Made by a program: the position numbers and the translations under genes. A stretch of 64,000 bases of DNA from Anaerolineaceae bacterium (GTDB lineage: Bacteria; Chloroflexota; Anaerolineae; Aggregatilineales; Phototrophicaceae), in the NCBI GenBank assembly GCA_016124855.1, contig WGMX01000043.1, positions 1 to 64,000 of the forward strand, read 5' to 3'. Of this stretch, positions 16,920 through 25,937 are shown one piece after another (within the stretch, counting starts at the first letter, position 1; the number at the start of each line of letters is the position of its first letter). The notes under the pieces were generated by a model. That model saw nothing but the letters and a program-made list of their open reading frames with translations. It had not been told where the DNA came from and ran no database searches.

Positions 16920-17744
16920 TTAGACTCCTTTGTATGCCATGAATCCGCCATCCACTGGAACAACAATACCCGTCACAAAACGCGATGCATCGCTAACTAG
17001 CCACAACATCGTACCAACGAGGTCCTGTGGTTCGCCAAAACGGTTCATTGGCGTATGCTCAATAATAAGCCGTCCCCGTTCTGTTAGATTGCCGCTATCT
17101 TTATCGATGAGGAGGTAGCGGTTCTGATTACCGAGGAAAAACCCCGGCGCAATTGCATTAACCCGAATTGATGTGCTGTGTTCTTTCGCCATATAAACCG
17201 CTAACCAATGAGTGAAATTGTTTATGGCCGCCTTTGCCGCAGAATACGCAATTACACGTGTCATCGGCTGATAAGAAGCCATTGAGGAAATGTTCAAAAT
17301 GACACCCGACTGTTGCTCAGTCATCACTTTGCCAAATACTTGAGAAGCGATGACCGCTCCCGTAAAGTTCAAATTGAAGACCCACTGCATCGCTTCTTCG
17401 GGTAAGTCAAAGAAACTTCGCTGCCCCGGCATCGAACTGGCATCAGCGCGATTTCCGCCTGCGCCGTTAATCAGAATGTCAATACGTCCATATTGAGCGA
17501 TTATTTGCTCGGCGGCTTGATGCAAGGCGGTCTTGTCCAACACATCGGCGCTAAGACCAGATGCCGTGCCATTGCTATCTTGTAATTGGGTGACGAGCGT
17601 GTTGATGTTATCCAAATTACGGGCGATTGCAACCACTGTTGCGCCGGCTTGTGCCAGCCCACGACACATCTCGGAGCACAGTACCCCCGTTGCGCCAGTC
17701 ACAACAGCGACTTTGCCCGTTAAATCAAATAAATCGAGGGTCAT
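16920..17744 (-). CDS. SDR oxidoreductase, probable D-mannonate oxidoreductase
   Basis: Short-chain dehydrogenase of 274 residues. It has the cofactor motif VVTGATGVL at the N-terminus, NGAGGNRADASS, catalytic Ser in LNISSMASY, and the Tyr–Lys pair in YSAAKAA. The long insert with FFLGNQNRYLLIDKD and the ending TGIVVPVDGGFMAYKGV resemble YjmF/UxuB-type enzymes that reduce fructuronate to mannonate. Position just upstream of uxuA in the same operon supports that role. The start at 17744 has TTGGAG at proper spacing, while an earlier TTG has none. Substrate specificity remains inferred. Confidence 0.85.
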   Translation of the reverse strand: MTLDLFDLTGKVAVVTGATGVLCSEMCRGLAQAGATVVAIARNLDNINTLVTQLQDSNGTASGLSADVLDKTALHQAAEQIIAQYGRIDILINGAGGNRADASSMPGQRSFFDLPEEAMQWVFNLNFTGAVIASQVFGKVMTEQQSGVILNISSMASYQPMTRVIAYSAAKAAINNFTHWLAVYMAKEHSTSIRVNAIAPGFFLGNQNRYLLIDKDSGNLTERGRLIIEHTPMNRFGEPQDLVGTMLWLVSDASRFVTGIVVPVDGGFMAYKGV

Positions 17745-18108
17745 ATGATTTTTCTCCAATTGTTGGTTAAGTCAAAATATTATGTTTGTATTCAATTGTG
17801 CGCATATTTTATGAGTTGACGAACCTGTCGCTGATTTTATGATGATTACGGCGGGGATGCAAAGTTGTTTTCCTTCGCAGATTACCTTCACAAACACAAA
17901 TAGAAAGGCAATACGTCTCGACCCTGTTATAGTCAGGACTGAATGTTACACATAACAAAATCTTACACTTGGATTTATCGACAAATAGAGTTAAGGCTTA
18001 GATAAATGGAGGCATGATACACTATTTTAATACAACACTTGTTGCTCAATTAAAATCCATGATTGTCTCTTGGCAGCCTAAACGACATTGTCAGAGGATC
18101 ATCGACGA
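17745..18108. other. Divergent intergenic region between hexuronate operon and histidine kinase
   Basis: About 360 AT-rich bases with no gene. It must contain the promoters of both divergent units, but I could not identify a convincing -35/-10 pair or a clear operator palindrome. Confidence 0.5.
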
Positions 18109-19884
18109 ATGTTATTCCAATTCTCGTTAATAATTCCAGTTTATGTGCTGGTTGCTGCCTTAATGCTGCTGCTTTCCATTCGCACGTGGACTTTGCGCCC
18201 CGCGCCCGGTGCGACAGCTTGGTCAATGACCATGCTCTTCTGTGCGATTTTCGCAATTGGGGCTGGCCTAGAAATAGCGTTTGTTTCACCTGTTTTAAAG
18301 CTGGCAATGGATCGTGTAATTTATATTGGCACAACCGGTTTTGTTTTCTTCTGGGGTATTTTTGCTATTCAGTACAGCAATCGAGGACGCTGGCTGAAAC
18401 GGACAAATGTGTTTCTGTTAGCGATTATTCCACTAGTTACCTTATGTTTGGCCTTATTTGCTGAATATCACTCTCTGCTTTACCGTTCATATGAATTTGT
18501 CTATGAAGGTGATCTGGTCATGGGCCATGTGATGGCGTATGGTCCATTTTTTTGGATTTGGCTGGGTTACAGTTATTTGATATTGACTGGTAGCTGGCTG
18601 CTTCTGTTCCGCTCAGTTATTCGGTCACAAACCTTTTTTCGCGGTCAGGCTTGGATGGTCATTTTAGCTTCGGTCGCCCCGATGCTAACCTACCTGTTTC
18701 ATTTTATTGGAATTAATCCGCTAGCACCCTTTGATCCAACTATTTTGATTATGGCCTTTTCGGGTATTGTCATGCTGCTGGCGATGAAGCAGTACCGCTT
18801 TATGGACATTGTACCCGTTGCATATGACTTGATTTTTAAAAATGTCCAGAGCAGTATCATCCTGATTGATCTCAAAGGGCGAATTGCCGGGATGAATAGC
18901 ACGGCAGAAAAAATTCTTAAACTTAAAGAAAATGAGATCATCGGTAAATTAGCGCTTGATGTTCTACCTCAGCAGTTCGCTGTTTTGGGAACACTGCAAG
19001 ATTCGAAAGAACTAAAGACTGAACTCGAGATGACGAAAGAAGGATCGTTTTACGAATTGCAGATTACACCCGTCCGTAACCGTCGTGACGAATGGGTGGG
19101 CCGTTTGGTGCTGTTATATGACATCACAGCGCGCAAGCAAATCGAAAAACAGACTTTGGAACTGACCATCGAGCGGGAACGCGTGCAGCTCTTACAGCGT
19201 TTTATTAGCCATATGTCGCATGATCTGCGCACCCCTTTGACGTCAATGAAAGTCACACAGTATCTTTTGCGCAAAGAATTAGCAGGGCAGCATTCCATTC
19301 GCCTAGATTCGTTGATGCAGCAGACGGAACGACTGACTGAAATGGTAGAAAGTATGCTGACTTTAATGCGCCTCGAGAAAGATGAGCTAGGTGACTTATT
19401 TAGCCTAAATGTCAACGAACTTATTACTAATGTGATTGATCGTAATCAGGCATTAGCTGACGCAGCCGGGGCACAGATTCATTTTGATTCTGGGGTGGAT
19501 TTACCTAATGTGCTTGCAAACACTGATGAACTGACACTAGCGCTATCAAATTTGGTAGTGAATGCAATTCGTTATACGCCCAGTGGGGGTGAAATTACAG
19601 TATCTACTACTCTGGACGCAAATCATGTTGTCATTTGGATACGAGACAACGGCATCGGTATTTCAGAAGACGATTTGCCGCACATATTTGAGCGCTTCTA
19701 TCGTGCTGATAGTGCTAGAGGCACGCACAGCGGGGGTTTCGGTTTAGGGCTCAGTATTACCAAAACCATTCTTGAACGTCATGATGGCTCAATCGGTGTG
19801 CAGAGCCATCTGGGCGAAGGCAGTGCATTTTGTGTTCGACTTCCTACAGCAGTTGCTACTGAACAGCTCAAGTCCGTTGGCTAG
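18109..19884 (+). CDS. Membrane sensor histidine kinase with 7TM N-terminus and PAS domain
   Basis: Protein of 591 residues. The first ~225 residues form about seven membrane segments of the histidine-kinase N-terminal 7TM type. They are followed by a PAS domain (SIILIDLKGRIAGMNSTAEKIL onward), the HisKA helix with phospho-acceptor His371 in SHMSHDLRTPL, and a HATPase domain. That domain carries the N box NLVVNAIRYTP, G1 DNGIGISEDD, F box IFERFYR and G2 GGFGLGLS. It phosphorylates a response regulator that is not next to it, so it is an orphan here. The ATG at 18109 with AGAGG upstream is preferred to a TTG at 18088. It is divergent from the hexuronate operon; a link is only positional. Confidence 0.88.
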   Translation: MLFQFSLIIPVYVLVAALMLLLSIRTWTLRPAPGATAWSMTMLFCAIFAIGAGLEIAFVSPVLKLAMDRVIYIGTTGFVFFWGIFAIQYSNRGRWLKRTNVFLLAIIPLVTLCLALFAEYHSLLYRSYEFVYEGDLVMGHVMAYGPFFWIWLGYSYLILTGSWLLLFRSVIRSQTFFRGQAWMVILASVAPMLTYLFHFIGINPLAPFDPTILIMAFSGIVMLLAMKQYRFMDIVPVAYDLIFKNVQSSIILIDLKGRIAGMNSTAEKILKLKENEIIGKLALDVLPQQFAVLGTLQDSKELKTELEMTKEGSFYELQITPVRNRRDEWVGRLVLLYDITARKQIEKQTLELTIERERVQLLQRFISHMSHDLRTPLTSMKVTQYLLRKELAGQHSIRLDSLMQQTERLTEMVESMLTLMRLEKDELGDLFSLNVNELITNVIDRNQALADAAGAQIHFDSGVDLPNVLANTDELTLALSNLVVNAIRYTPSGGEITVSTTLDANHVVIWIRDNGIGISEDDLPHIFERFYRADSARGTHSGGFGLGLSITKTILERHDGSIGVQSHLGEGSAFCVRLPTAVATEQLKSVG

Positions 19885-19998
19885 CTTCCAAACGCGATTA
19901 GCCACCTAGATCCACCACGTAACAACTCCGGTGTCTTATTGTCATCACCTGCGCGCTCAACATGCATCCTGTAGACAGTTCTCCTGACCGCCTACATA

Positions 19999-20018
19999 CT
20001 CTGGTCTTATAACCAGAG
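19999..20018. repeat. Short inverted repeat
   Basis: A seven-base perfect inverted repeat (CTCTGGT at 19999–20005, ACCAGAG at 20012–20018) with a six-base loop lies 50 bases upstream of the next gene. It has no T-run, so it may be an operator or a leader hairpin. Confidence 0.4.
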
Positions 20019-20067
20019 ATGTGGAAAGATATCAGACATATATTCGGATACTTGAACGAGGCAAGTT

Positions 20068-20337
20068 ATGATGAACACATCCGGCGAAGCGTCCAAACGG
20101 CTCGAACAGGCTCTAGCCACAACCCGTGAAGCGACCAATATTATTGATAATCTCATTGCCGAACATGAGTATCAAGATGTCGCGTCATTAGTCGCGCAGG
20201 CCGCAGCCAAACTGTTAGAAGCTGCGTCCGCTTTGATGCAATCCAACGACGAGGCTGGCCTTGGCGCGTTGGAAAGTGCGGATGATCTGCTGGATGCGGT
20301 TTATGACATCATCGACGGAGAAACTGACGAGGATTAA
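20068..20337 (+). CDS. Small acidic helical protein, unknown
   Basis: Protein of 89 residues, strongly acidic at the C-terminus (DDLLDAVYDIIDGETDED) and predicted to be all helix, with no membrane segment or signal peptide. No family is recognized. An ATGATG start has GAGG about eight bases upstream. It lies eight bases before the thioredoxin-fold lipoprotein gene in the same direction, so the two are likely co-expressed. A helical bundle with an adaptor-like role would fit, but nothing in the sequence fixes a function. Confidence 0.6.
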   Translation: MMNTSGEASKRLEQALATTREATNIIDNLIAEHEYQDVASLVAQAAAKLLEAASALMQSNDEAGLGALESADDLLDAVYDIIDGETDED

Positions 20338-20345
20338 CAATACGT

Positions 20346-20717
20346 ATGTCGAATTGCGTTTTGTGCTTGTTCATAGGGATAATCGTTAGCCTGATTACCT
20401 CCTGCTCCCCTTTGACAGGCGAGACGCTGCAAGAAAGTTCAAAGCTGACATTTATCGACTTCTATTCGGATGAATGTCCCAACTGTATGGTCATGCAGCC
20501 GATTGTGCAGAGTCTGGAAAAACGCTACAGCGCTCAGATGAGCTTTCAATATTTGAATATTGATACGGACGGCAAGAGCCTATTTGACTCCTTGGGCTTA
20601 CGCGGCAATCCGATCTTCTTGATCCTCAAGCCGGACAATACGGTTATCTATAAAGGATATGGGAAAGTGCCGGAGTTAGCTTTAGAAAATGCGGTTCGGA
20701 AGGCGATTGGAATCTAA
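20346..20717 (+). CDS. Thioredoxin-fold lipoprotein
   Basis: Protein of 123 residues. A hydrophobic leader ends in the lipobox LITSC, so Cys20 should be lipidated and the protein anchored outside the membrane. The mature part is a thioredoxin fold with active site ECPNC in FYSDECPNCMVMQP, the strand FQYLNIDTDG, and the cis-proline loop RGNPIFLIL. It probably acts as a thiol–disulfide oxidoreductase on extracytoplasmic proteins, perhaps metalloprotein cysteines. It is convergent with the HMA metallochaperone gene, which suggests but does not prove a metal-related role. Confidence 0.8.
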   Translation: MSNCVLCLFIGIIVSLITSCSPLTGETLQESSKLTFIDFYSDECPNCMVMQPIVQSLEKRYSAQMSFQYLNIDTDGKSLFDSLGLRGNPIFLILKPDNTVIYKGYGKVPELALENAVRKAIGI

Positions 20718-20736
20718 GAGGATTGATTACATAATG

Positions 20737-20768
20737 ATGTAGGGAAAAGGTCTGCCTTCTCCCCACAT
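20737..20768. terminator. Imperfect hairpin between convergent genes
   Basis: Fourteen-base arms (20737–20750 and 20755–20768) pair at twelve positions around a TCTG loop. It is placed between the lipoprotein gene and the leftward HMA gene and probably serves both as terminator. Confidence 0.5.
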
Positions 20769-20789
20769 GAATTACTTTTTGACAGTCAT

Positions 20790-21008
20790 TTAGAGACTAA
20801 TCAATGTTGCAGGTGGATATTCAATTTCTTTGAGTGTGGATTCGATCTGATCCCATGTAGCGGGTGAGTCCCACTCGACAGTAACAGTCTTGCTGGCGAC
20901 TACACCGTCAACCTGCTTAACCCCGTTAATCTGGCTGACTTCGTTCTTGATAGTCTTGACACAGCCATCGCAGCCAATGTTGGGTACCTGAAAAGTCTTG
21001 CGTTCCAT
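20790..21008 (-). CDS. Heavy-metal-associated (HMA) metallochaperone, CopZ-like
   Basis: Protein of 72 residues with a single HMA ferredoxin-like domain. The metal site is NIGCDGCVK, a variant of the usual GMTCxxC with Cys at both positions, followed by NGVKQVDGVVASKTVTVEWD as in CopZ. It probably carries Cu(I) or another soft metal in the cytoplasm. Of two adjacent ATG codons the second (21008) has AAGGAG at seven bases. The promoter at 21070–21098 has a CsoR-like operator in its spacer. No P-type ATPase or CsoR gene is visible nearby, so the chaperone's partner is elsewhere. Confidence 0.8.
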   Translation of the reverse strand: MERKTFQVPNIGCDGCVKTIKNEVSQINGVKQVDGVVASKTVTVEWDSPATWDQIESTLKEIEYPPATLISL

Positions 21009-21069
21009 CATGTTTCTCCTTGAAAAAAGTAGAGACAGCGAGTCCCTGATTAATCACATTTTCGGGGAT

Positions 21070-21098
21070 AGTGTATACCCCCTACGGTATATGGACAA
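21070..21098 (-). promoter_or_regulatory. Promoter with CsoR-family-like operator for the HMA gene
   Basis: On the minus strand TTGTCC (21098–21093) and TACACT (21075–21070) are 17 bases apart. The spacer holds ATACCCCCTACGGTAT (21075–21090), an AT-flanked inverted repeat around a C-tract, the shape of CsoR/FrmR-type operators. Copper-type derepression of the chaperone is the natural inference. Confidence 0.6.
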
Positions 21099-21497
21099 CG
21101 TAAAAGAACATAATCTTTCGCCATATGGCGATATTTTAATACTATCCGCTGAAATGACAGGCGAGATACTCGGCAGATGCCACTGAATCAACAGAAATTG
21201 CAGGCAGATGATCCGCCTGATGCCGCTGAGCGTAGCGGTTTACTGCCGTAATTACGCCACGTAGTCGGTTTTGTATCGTTGCAGCGGTAACATGAGAACA
21301 ATCCGCTGAAAATGCAAAAAGAACTGAACCCATTGAAAAAGCACAGAGATTGCTATAAAACTCTGAGACATGATCCTAATGGATGAAACCATGGTAGCAT
21401 AAATCGATACGGTTCGGGTTACATTTTGGTAACTCTTTTTGTATGACTTTCCTAACGGAATTGAGGGAAAATGTGCCCTTCGAACATTGCTCAATGG
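21099..21497. other. Intergenic region, nothing recognized
   Basis: About 400 bases between the HMA promoter and the end of the MFS gene. Short open frames here have no ribosome-binding site or family resemblance. I see no terminator with a T-run for the MFS gene. Confidence 0.4.
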
Positions 21498-22802
21498 TTA
21501 GGAAATTGTAGGTGTCTCTGGCACAGGACGGGCTGTAGCCGTTAAGGCATGGGTATCCGGTTCAGCTCGGAGCATCCACCAGAAGCCGACGGCTGCTAAG
21601 AACGCCGTAAATGCACCACCGTACCAGATAGCTGGTGGCCCAAACGAGTCGCTGAGGACTCCGCCTGCAACTGGCCCAACACCCGTGCCGAAGGTGTAGG
21701 TTAGTGAATAGATGCCCATATATCGGGCGCGTTTGTCAGGGGGAGCCATATTAGCGACCAGTGCGTTGCTCGTAGGCGACACCATCAATTCGCCAAATGT
21801 CATAATGACCATCGACACCATGAAATGCGGTAAAAGGCTTGAGGCCGCGTAGCCGATAAGCCCAAGGGCATAAATGGCACTGCCGAGCGACATGATGAAC
21901 AGGGGACGATAACGCCGGGTGATACGGGTGACGCCGAATTGGAAGAAAACCACCATCAATGCATTAATCGCCAGAATTTGACCAAACTGGTTTTCTGGAA
22001 TATTGAAGTTTTCTTTGATGTAGACCGAGAGCAGATTAAAAACCAGCGCAGTCGCTATTTCAATCAACGTGAAAACGGCAATGAAAGTCACAAACGGACG
22101 GTCACGGAAGATGGCTCCATAACCGATGCTGATACGTGTAGTGAAGGTTTCTTGAGGGAGTGTTTCTCGAATAACAAAAATGAGCGGGATTAACACAATC
22201 AGATTGATGGCGATGCTGATGAAGTAAGCAAATGTATGTGCCTGAACGATCAGTACACCGAAAACCGCCGGCCCGACGGCAATTGCGAGATTGGAGGCGG
22301 TGCGAATCATAGCGAAGGCACTGGTACGCTCATCCGGTTTGACGATGTCAGCGATCATAGCGTACACGCCGATATAAAAGACCGGCTGAAGGATCCCATA
22401 TAGGGGCACAATTATGGTCCACTGCCAGAGCTGGTTAGCACGACTCATGACCACCAGCAGCACGCTGAACCCTACCAGCCCGATAATCATGATGTTTTTA
22501 CGACCGAATTGGTCCATTAGCGTACTAATTGCCGAAGTGCCGATGACGCTGGAAAGTGCCTGAAGTGAGAGAAGCGTAGTGATGGTCGTTAGGGCAACCG
22601 GAATGTTGAGGCTGATAGAGGACGAAAAAAGGTTTAGCTTGGTCAGATAGCCAATCGCAATAAGCGGACTGCTGGTTTGTTCGCGGATGTAAAGTGTGAT
22701 AAACGGCCAAATCAAGGATGCGCCAATACGGTTAAAGAAAAAACAGGCGATGAGCAGCCAAAAGGCGCGCGGAAAAGGCGGTAATTTGTTTAACAGACAC
22801 AT
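21498..22802 (-). CDS. Major facilitator superfamily transporter
   Basis: Protein of 434 residues with about twelve hydrophobic segments. The loop between segments two and three has the MFS pattern DQFGRKNIMIIG, and a second copy of the motif occurs after segment eight (RRYRPLFIMSLG). The arrangement, with an N-terminal FNRIGASLIWPFITLYI, resembles multidrug-efflux-type MFS proteins (YttB/MdtG-like). It probably exports a small compound using the proton gradient. No clear ribosome-binding site precedes the ATG. The neighbour upstream is queG, with 31 bases between them; no functional link is apparent. Confidence 0.8.
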   Translation of the reverse strand: MCLLNKLPPFPRAFWLLIACFFFNRIGASLIWPFITLYIREQTSSPLIAIGYLTKLNLFSSSISLNIPVALTTITTLLSLQALSSVIGTSAISTLMDQFGRKNIMIIGLVGFSVLLVVMSRANQLWQWTIIVPLYGILQPVFYIGVYAMIADIVKPDERTSAFAMIRTASNLAIAVGPAVFGVLIVQAHTFAYFISIAINLIVLIPLIFVIRETLPQETFTTRISIGYGAIFRDRPFVTFIAVFTLIEIATALVFNLLSVYIKENFNIPENQFGQILAINALMVVFFQFGVTRITRRYRPLFIMSLGSAIYALGLIGYAASSLLPHFMVSMVIMTFGELMVSPTSNALVANMAPPDKRARYMGIYSLTYTFGTGVGPVAGGVLSDSFGPPAIWYGGAFTAFLAAVGFWWMLRAEPDTHALTATARPVPETPTIS

Positions 22803-22833
22803 GTAAAAGTAATCGTTACCCAGTCGTTAATAT

Positions 22834-23973
22834 TTATTCGCCCGTTTCAAGAAGCGACTGAATTTCTTCTCGAACGTGGGCATCCGTTTCACGCAGCAGC
22901 TTATTCTGCAAAAATCGACGCGAATCTTCTCCCAAAATCTGGTGCAGCGCCCAAGCAGCATGTGTTCGAACTAAAGGGCTGGAATCACTTATTAAGGTTT
23001 GCAGTGGGAGAACCGCTGTGTCATGTCCCCAGTTGGCCGCTGCGATACAGGCATTACGTACCAACCGTTCGCGTTTGATACGGTAAATGGGACTGCCATA
23101 GTATCGCTGATGGAAGGTAGCATCGTCTAGCGCCAGTAAGTCCACAATGTGAGGGGCAACGTGGTTCAAATCCGGCGGATAAAAAGCAATTTCCTTGCTC
23201 GGCACAGCGAATCTTTGAAATGGGCAAACATCCTGACAAACATCGCAGCCATAGACCCAATTCCCCATTAAGGAACGTAAATCGGCATCGATGTCGCCTT
23301 TGTGTTCAATCGTCAAATAACTGATGCAGCGCCGCGCATCCAAGACGTGTGGACGTGGAAAGGCTTTGGTTGGGCAGGCATTTAGACATCGCGTGCATGT
23401 TCCGCAGTAAGTTTCGCGCCCCGGTGAGTCGTAAGTGTCAAATTCAAGATCAGTGAGAATTTCGCCGAGAAAAAAGGTGCTGCCTCGCAGCGGATGGATC
23501 AGCATGGTATTTTTGCCGCTGAAGCCTAATCCGGCTTGATGAGCATGACCGCGTTCGAGTAATGCGCCTGTATCCACGTAAACTCGCTGGTTGGTGGCTT
23601 GTCGGCTGTCCGCTTGCAGCCATGCAGCGAGAGTCTCCAGACGCGGCGTGAGAATGTCGTGATAATCCAAGCCCCATGCATAAGCTGCAATGCGCCCTCG
23701 CGACGGATCATGCAGCAGTTCGTCGGGTACAGCCGCAGATGCATAATCCAAGCCGACGACGATTAATGATTTGACACCGGGTAAGATGACATTTAAATCA
23801 CGCCGTCGGGCTTGACGGTCAGGACGTGCCATATAACCCATCGTGCCGTGCATTTCCGCTTCTACCCATTGGAAATAGTGGTCGAGGTAGGGTGATGGCT
23901 CGGCATGTGTGATGCCAACCAGATTGAAGCCCAATTCAAGGGCGCGGGTTTTAAGATCGGCGGATGAAACCAT
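22834..23973 (-). CDS. queG: Epoxyqueuosine reductase
   Basis: QueG of 379 residues reduces epoxyqueuosine to queuosine in tRNA using cobalamin and two 4Fe-4S clusters. The ferredoxin-like part holds CGTCTRCLNACPTKAF and CDVCQDVCPFQR, eight cysteines as required. The N-terminal cobalamin-binding region has LGFNLVGITHAEP, and the catalytic region MARPDRQARRRD is conserved. The C-terminal HEAT-like region is also present (LVRTHAAWALHQI). Together with tgt at 41663 it indicates that this organism modifies tRNA with queuosine. No ribosome-binding site is obvious. Confidence 0.93.
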   Translation of the reverse strand: MVSSADLKTRALELGFNLVGITHAEPSPYLDHYFQWVEAEMHGTMGYMARPDRQARRRDLNVILPGVKSLIVVGLDYASAAVPDELLHDPSRGRIAAYAWGLDYHDILTPRLETLAAWLQADSRQATNQRVYVDTGALLERGHAHQAGLGFSGKNTMLIHPLRGSTFFLGEILTDLEFDTYDSPGRETYCGTCTRCLNACPTKAFPRPHVLDARRCISYLTIEHKGDIDADLRSLMGNWVYGCDVCQDVCPFQRFAVPSKEIAFYPPDLNHVAPHIVDLLALDDATFHQRYYGSPIYRIKRERLVRNACIAAANWGHDTAVLPLQTLISDSSPLVRTHAAWALHQILGEDSRRFLQNKLLRETDAHVREEIQSLLETGE

Positions 23974-24066
23974 AAGTGGCGAAATTCGAGTTTATTTTTG
24001 TTGTTCAAATTCTAACCAGCGTTATCATGGTGGCAATCATGAATAAAGGCAAGGGGATTAGGAATA

Positions 24067-24846
24067 ATGTCGGATTCAGACGTTAAGGCGCAGGCTCAAG
24101 AACGATTTGGACAGTTTGCTCAGGGCTATGTGGAAAGCAAAGGTCATGCCAGTGGCGATGATTTGGAACGTCTAGTGGAGTTGGCACAGCCGCATCCTGA
24201 TTGGTTGGTGCTGGATATTGCGACGGGCGGCGGTCATACGGCCTTGAAGTTTGCTCCGTTGGTCGGGCAGGTGATCGCGCTTGATTTGACACCAAAGATG
24301 TTGGAGGCGGCACGCACATTCATTCTTGGCAAAGGCAGGACAAATGTTGCGTTCACAGTCGGCGACGCTGAGCAGCTGCCGTTTGCATCAAACACATTTG
24401 ATCTGGTGACTTCACGGATTGCCCCACATCACTTCCCTAACTGCTGGCAGTTTGTTCAAGAAGCTGCGCGGGTTTTGAAACCGGGTGGGGTATTCGTTTT
24501 GGAAGATAACACTGTCCCCGATGATGAACGGGCAGCCCGTTATGTGGATGCTTTTGAGCGGCTTCGTGATCCGAGTCATCACCGGATGTATGCCGGATAC
24601 GAGTGGCAGGGGATGTTTTTAGATGCGGGATTGCAGGATGAAGCCTCTGAATTGGCACATAAACCCGATTCGAATATGGTTCAGTGGGCGAAAGTGCAGG
24701 GGCAAACGGATGATGTCATTGACCGTTTACAGGTGATGTTGGTGCAAGCGCCGGAAGCCGCACGGGAATGGCTTAATCCTCACGCGGCGGGGACGGTTGA
24801 TGCGACTTTTGACCATCATTATGTGATTATGGTGGGACGGAAGTAG
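24067..24846 (+). CDS. Class I SAM-dependent methyltransferase
   Basis: Protein of 259 residues of the UbiE/YcgJ type. Motif I is VLDIATGGGHTALKFA, motif II follows as VIALDLTPKMLEAA, and motif III is DAEQLPFASNTFDLVTSRIA with post-motif LKPGGVFVLEDN. The acceptor substrate cannot be told; candidates include quinones or small metabolites. The gene starts after AGGAATA and ends with a 20-base overlap with the convergent TPR gene. It stands alone on its strand. Confidence 0.85.
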   Translation: MSDSDVKAQAQERFGQFAQGYVESKGHASGDDLERLVELAQPHPDWLVLDIATGGGHTALKFAPLVGQVIALDLTPKMLEAARTFILGKGRTNVAFTVGDAEQLPFASNTFDLVTSRIAPHHFPNCWQFVQEAARVLKPGGVFVLEDNTVPDDERAARYVDAFERLRDPSHHRMYAGYEWQGMFLDAGLQDEASELAHKPDSNMVQWAKVQGQTDDVIDRLQVMLVQAPEAAREWLNPHAAGTVDATFDHHYVIMVGRK

Positions 24847-25885
24847 TTTGTGTTCCAATTCCTTTTACATCAACTTGTAATGGATGCATACCTTCAGTTG
24901 TCCAACCTTTTTCGCTTATTCTCTGGCGAAGTTGGTTTTGAAATTCAGGCATGAACTTCTTGGCGCTGGGATCAATCTGTTTAAGCAGAATGTCAAGATT
25001 AAGGCTGGCTTCACGCAGCCACGGCATTTCTTGAACAAGTGCAACCAATTTTGCTAAAGCGCGTTCGGTTTGCCCTGAATTCAGCATGTGGTAGGCATGG
25101 TGCATACGAAAATAAGGGCTAGCATAAAATTCCGCTTCTCCCAATTTCCAGAATTCGTCTGCCTGCGTTTTATCAATCATCATGTCAGCTAGTTGGATGG
25201 CAAGAACAGGTGAAGCAATTTTTCCGGTATCGCGTGCTAATAGCCGTAAGAACATGGTTGTAATTTGTTCATTGTCATCCTGTCCTGTTAGGCGCGCTGA
25301 TTTTATGAGTTCTGCATATATCTCTTCAGGTTCCTCACATTCGCCTGTTAAGCGTAGCGCGTCTGCGTATAAAGCCCTGATACTTGAATTAGTCGGGGCG
25401 GCATTAAATGCCTTTCTTGCCCACTCCAAAGCGAGATTAGCTTCTTGCAGACCTACATAGGCGTTCGCGAAGGAACAGCAATGAGGAACATAATCTTTCG
25501 TATCTGTTATGGGTTGTGGATTTTCCTGCAATAATTGGAGGGCTTTGTCCGGCTGACGTGCTGCGGTCAAAATATTGGCTACTTGCCATGCATTCATCGA
25601 TTTGCCGAGACCACTGAGCATAAAACTAAACAAATAGCGCTCTTGATCCCATCTCGACTGGATTTGTTTCCATTCCGCAAAAGTTGCGTTTAACCCTTCG
25701 TGTGGCTTCAACGGTTTGCCTGTTTTGGGGTGAGTTAAACGGAAGCTAATCTCACCCACACCAGATATGATTTGAAAAAGATGAAGGGTCTTTGCCCAAG
25801 TCAGATCAAATGTTTCAGCTTGATTATCAACAGGTTTTTGATTTTCGACGGTAGTTTTTGAACGAAAATTTTTGAGGAATTGCAT
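24827..25885 (-). CDS. TPR-like protein of unknown function
   Basis: Protein of 352 residues. Residues about 100–290 contain helical pairs with the TPR spacing (for example ANILTAARQPDKALQLLQEN, and LALEWARKAFNAAPTNSSIR). The first 90 residues and the last 60 are not recognized. No signal peptide or membrane segment is present, so it is cytoplasmic, probably a protein-interaction scaffold. The ATG has AGGAG eight bases upstream. It converges with the methyltransferase gene (20-base overlap). Confidence 0.65.
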   Translation of the reverse strand: MQFLKNFRSKTTVENQKPVDNQAETFDLTWAKTLHLFQIISGVGEISFRLTHPKTGKPLKPHEGLNATFAEWKQIQSRWDQERYLFSFMLSGLGKSMNAWQVANILTAARQPDKALQLLQENPQPITDTKDYVPHCCSFANAYVGLQEANLALEWARKAFNAAPTNSSIRALYADALRLTGECEEPEEIYAELIKSARLTGQDDNEQITTMFLRLLARDTGKIASPVLAIQLADMMIDKTQADEFWKLGEAEFYASPYFRMHHAYHMLNSGQTERALAKLVALVQEMPWLREASLNLDILLKQIDPSAKKFMPEFQNQLRQRISEKGWTTEGMHPLQVDVKGIGTQTTSVPP

Positions 25886-25937
25886 GGCGAATCTCCTAAT
25901 TTATTCTTTGATTCTAACACGCAACACCTGAGTGAAG

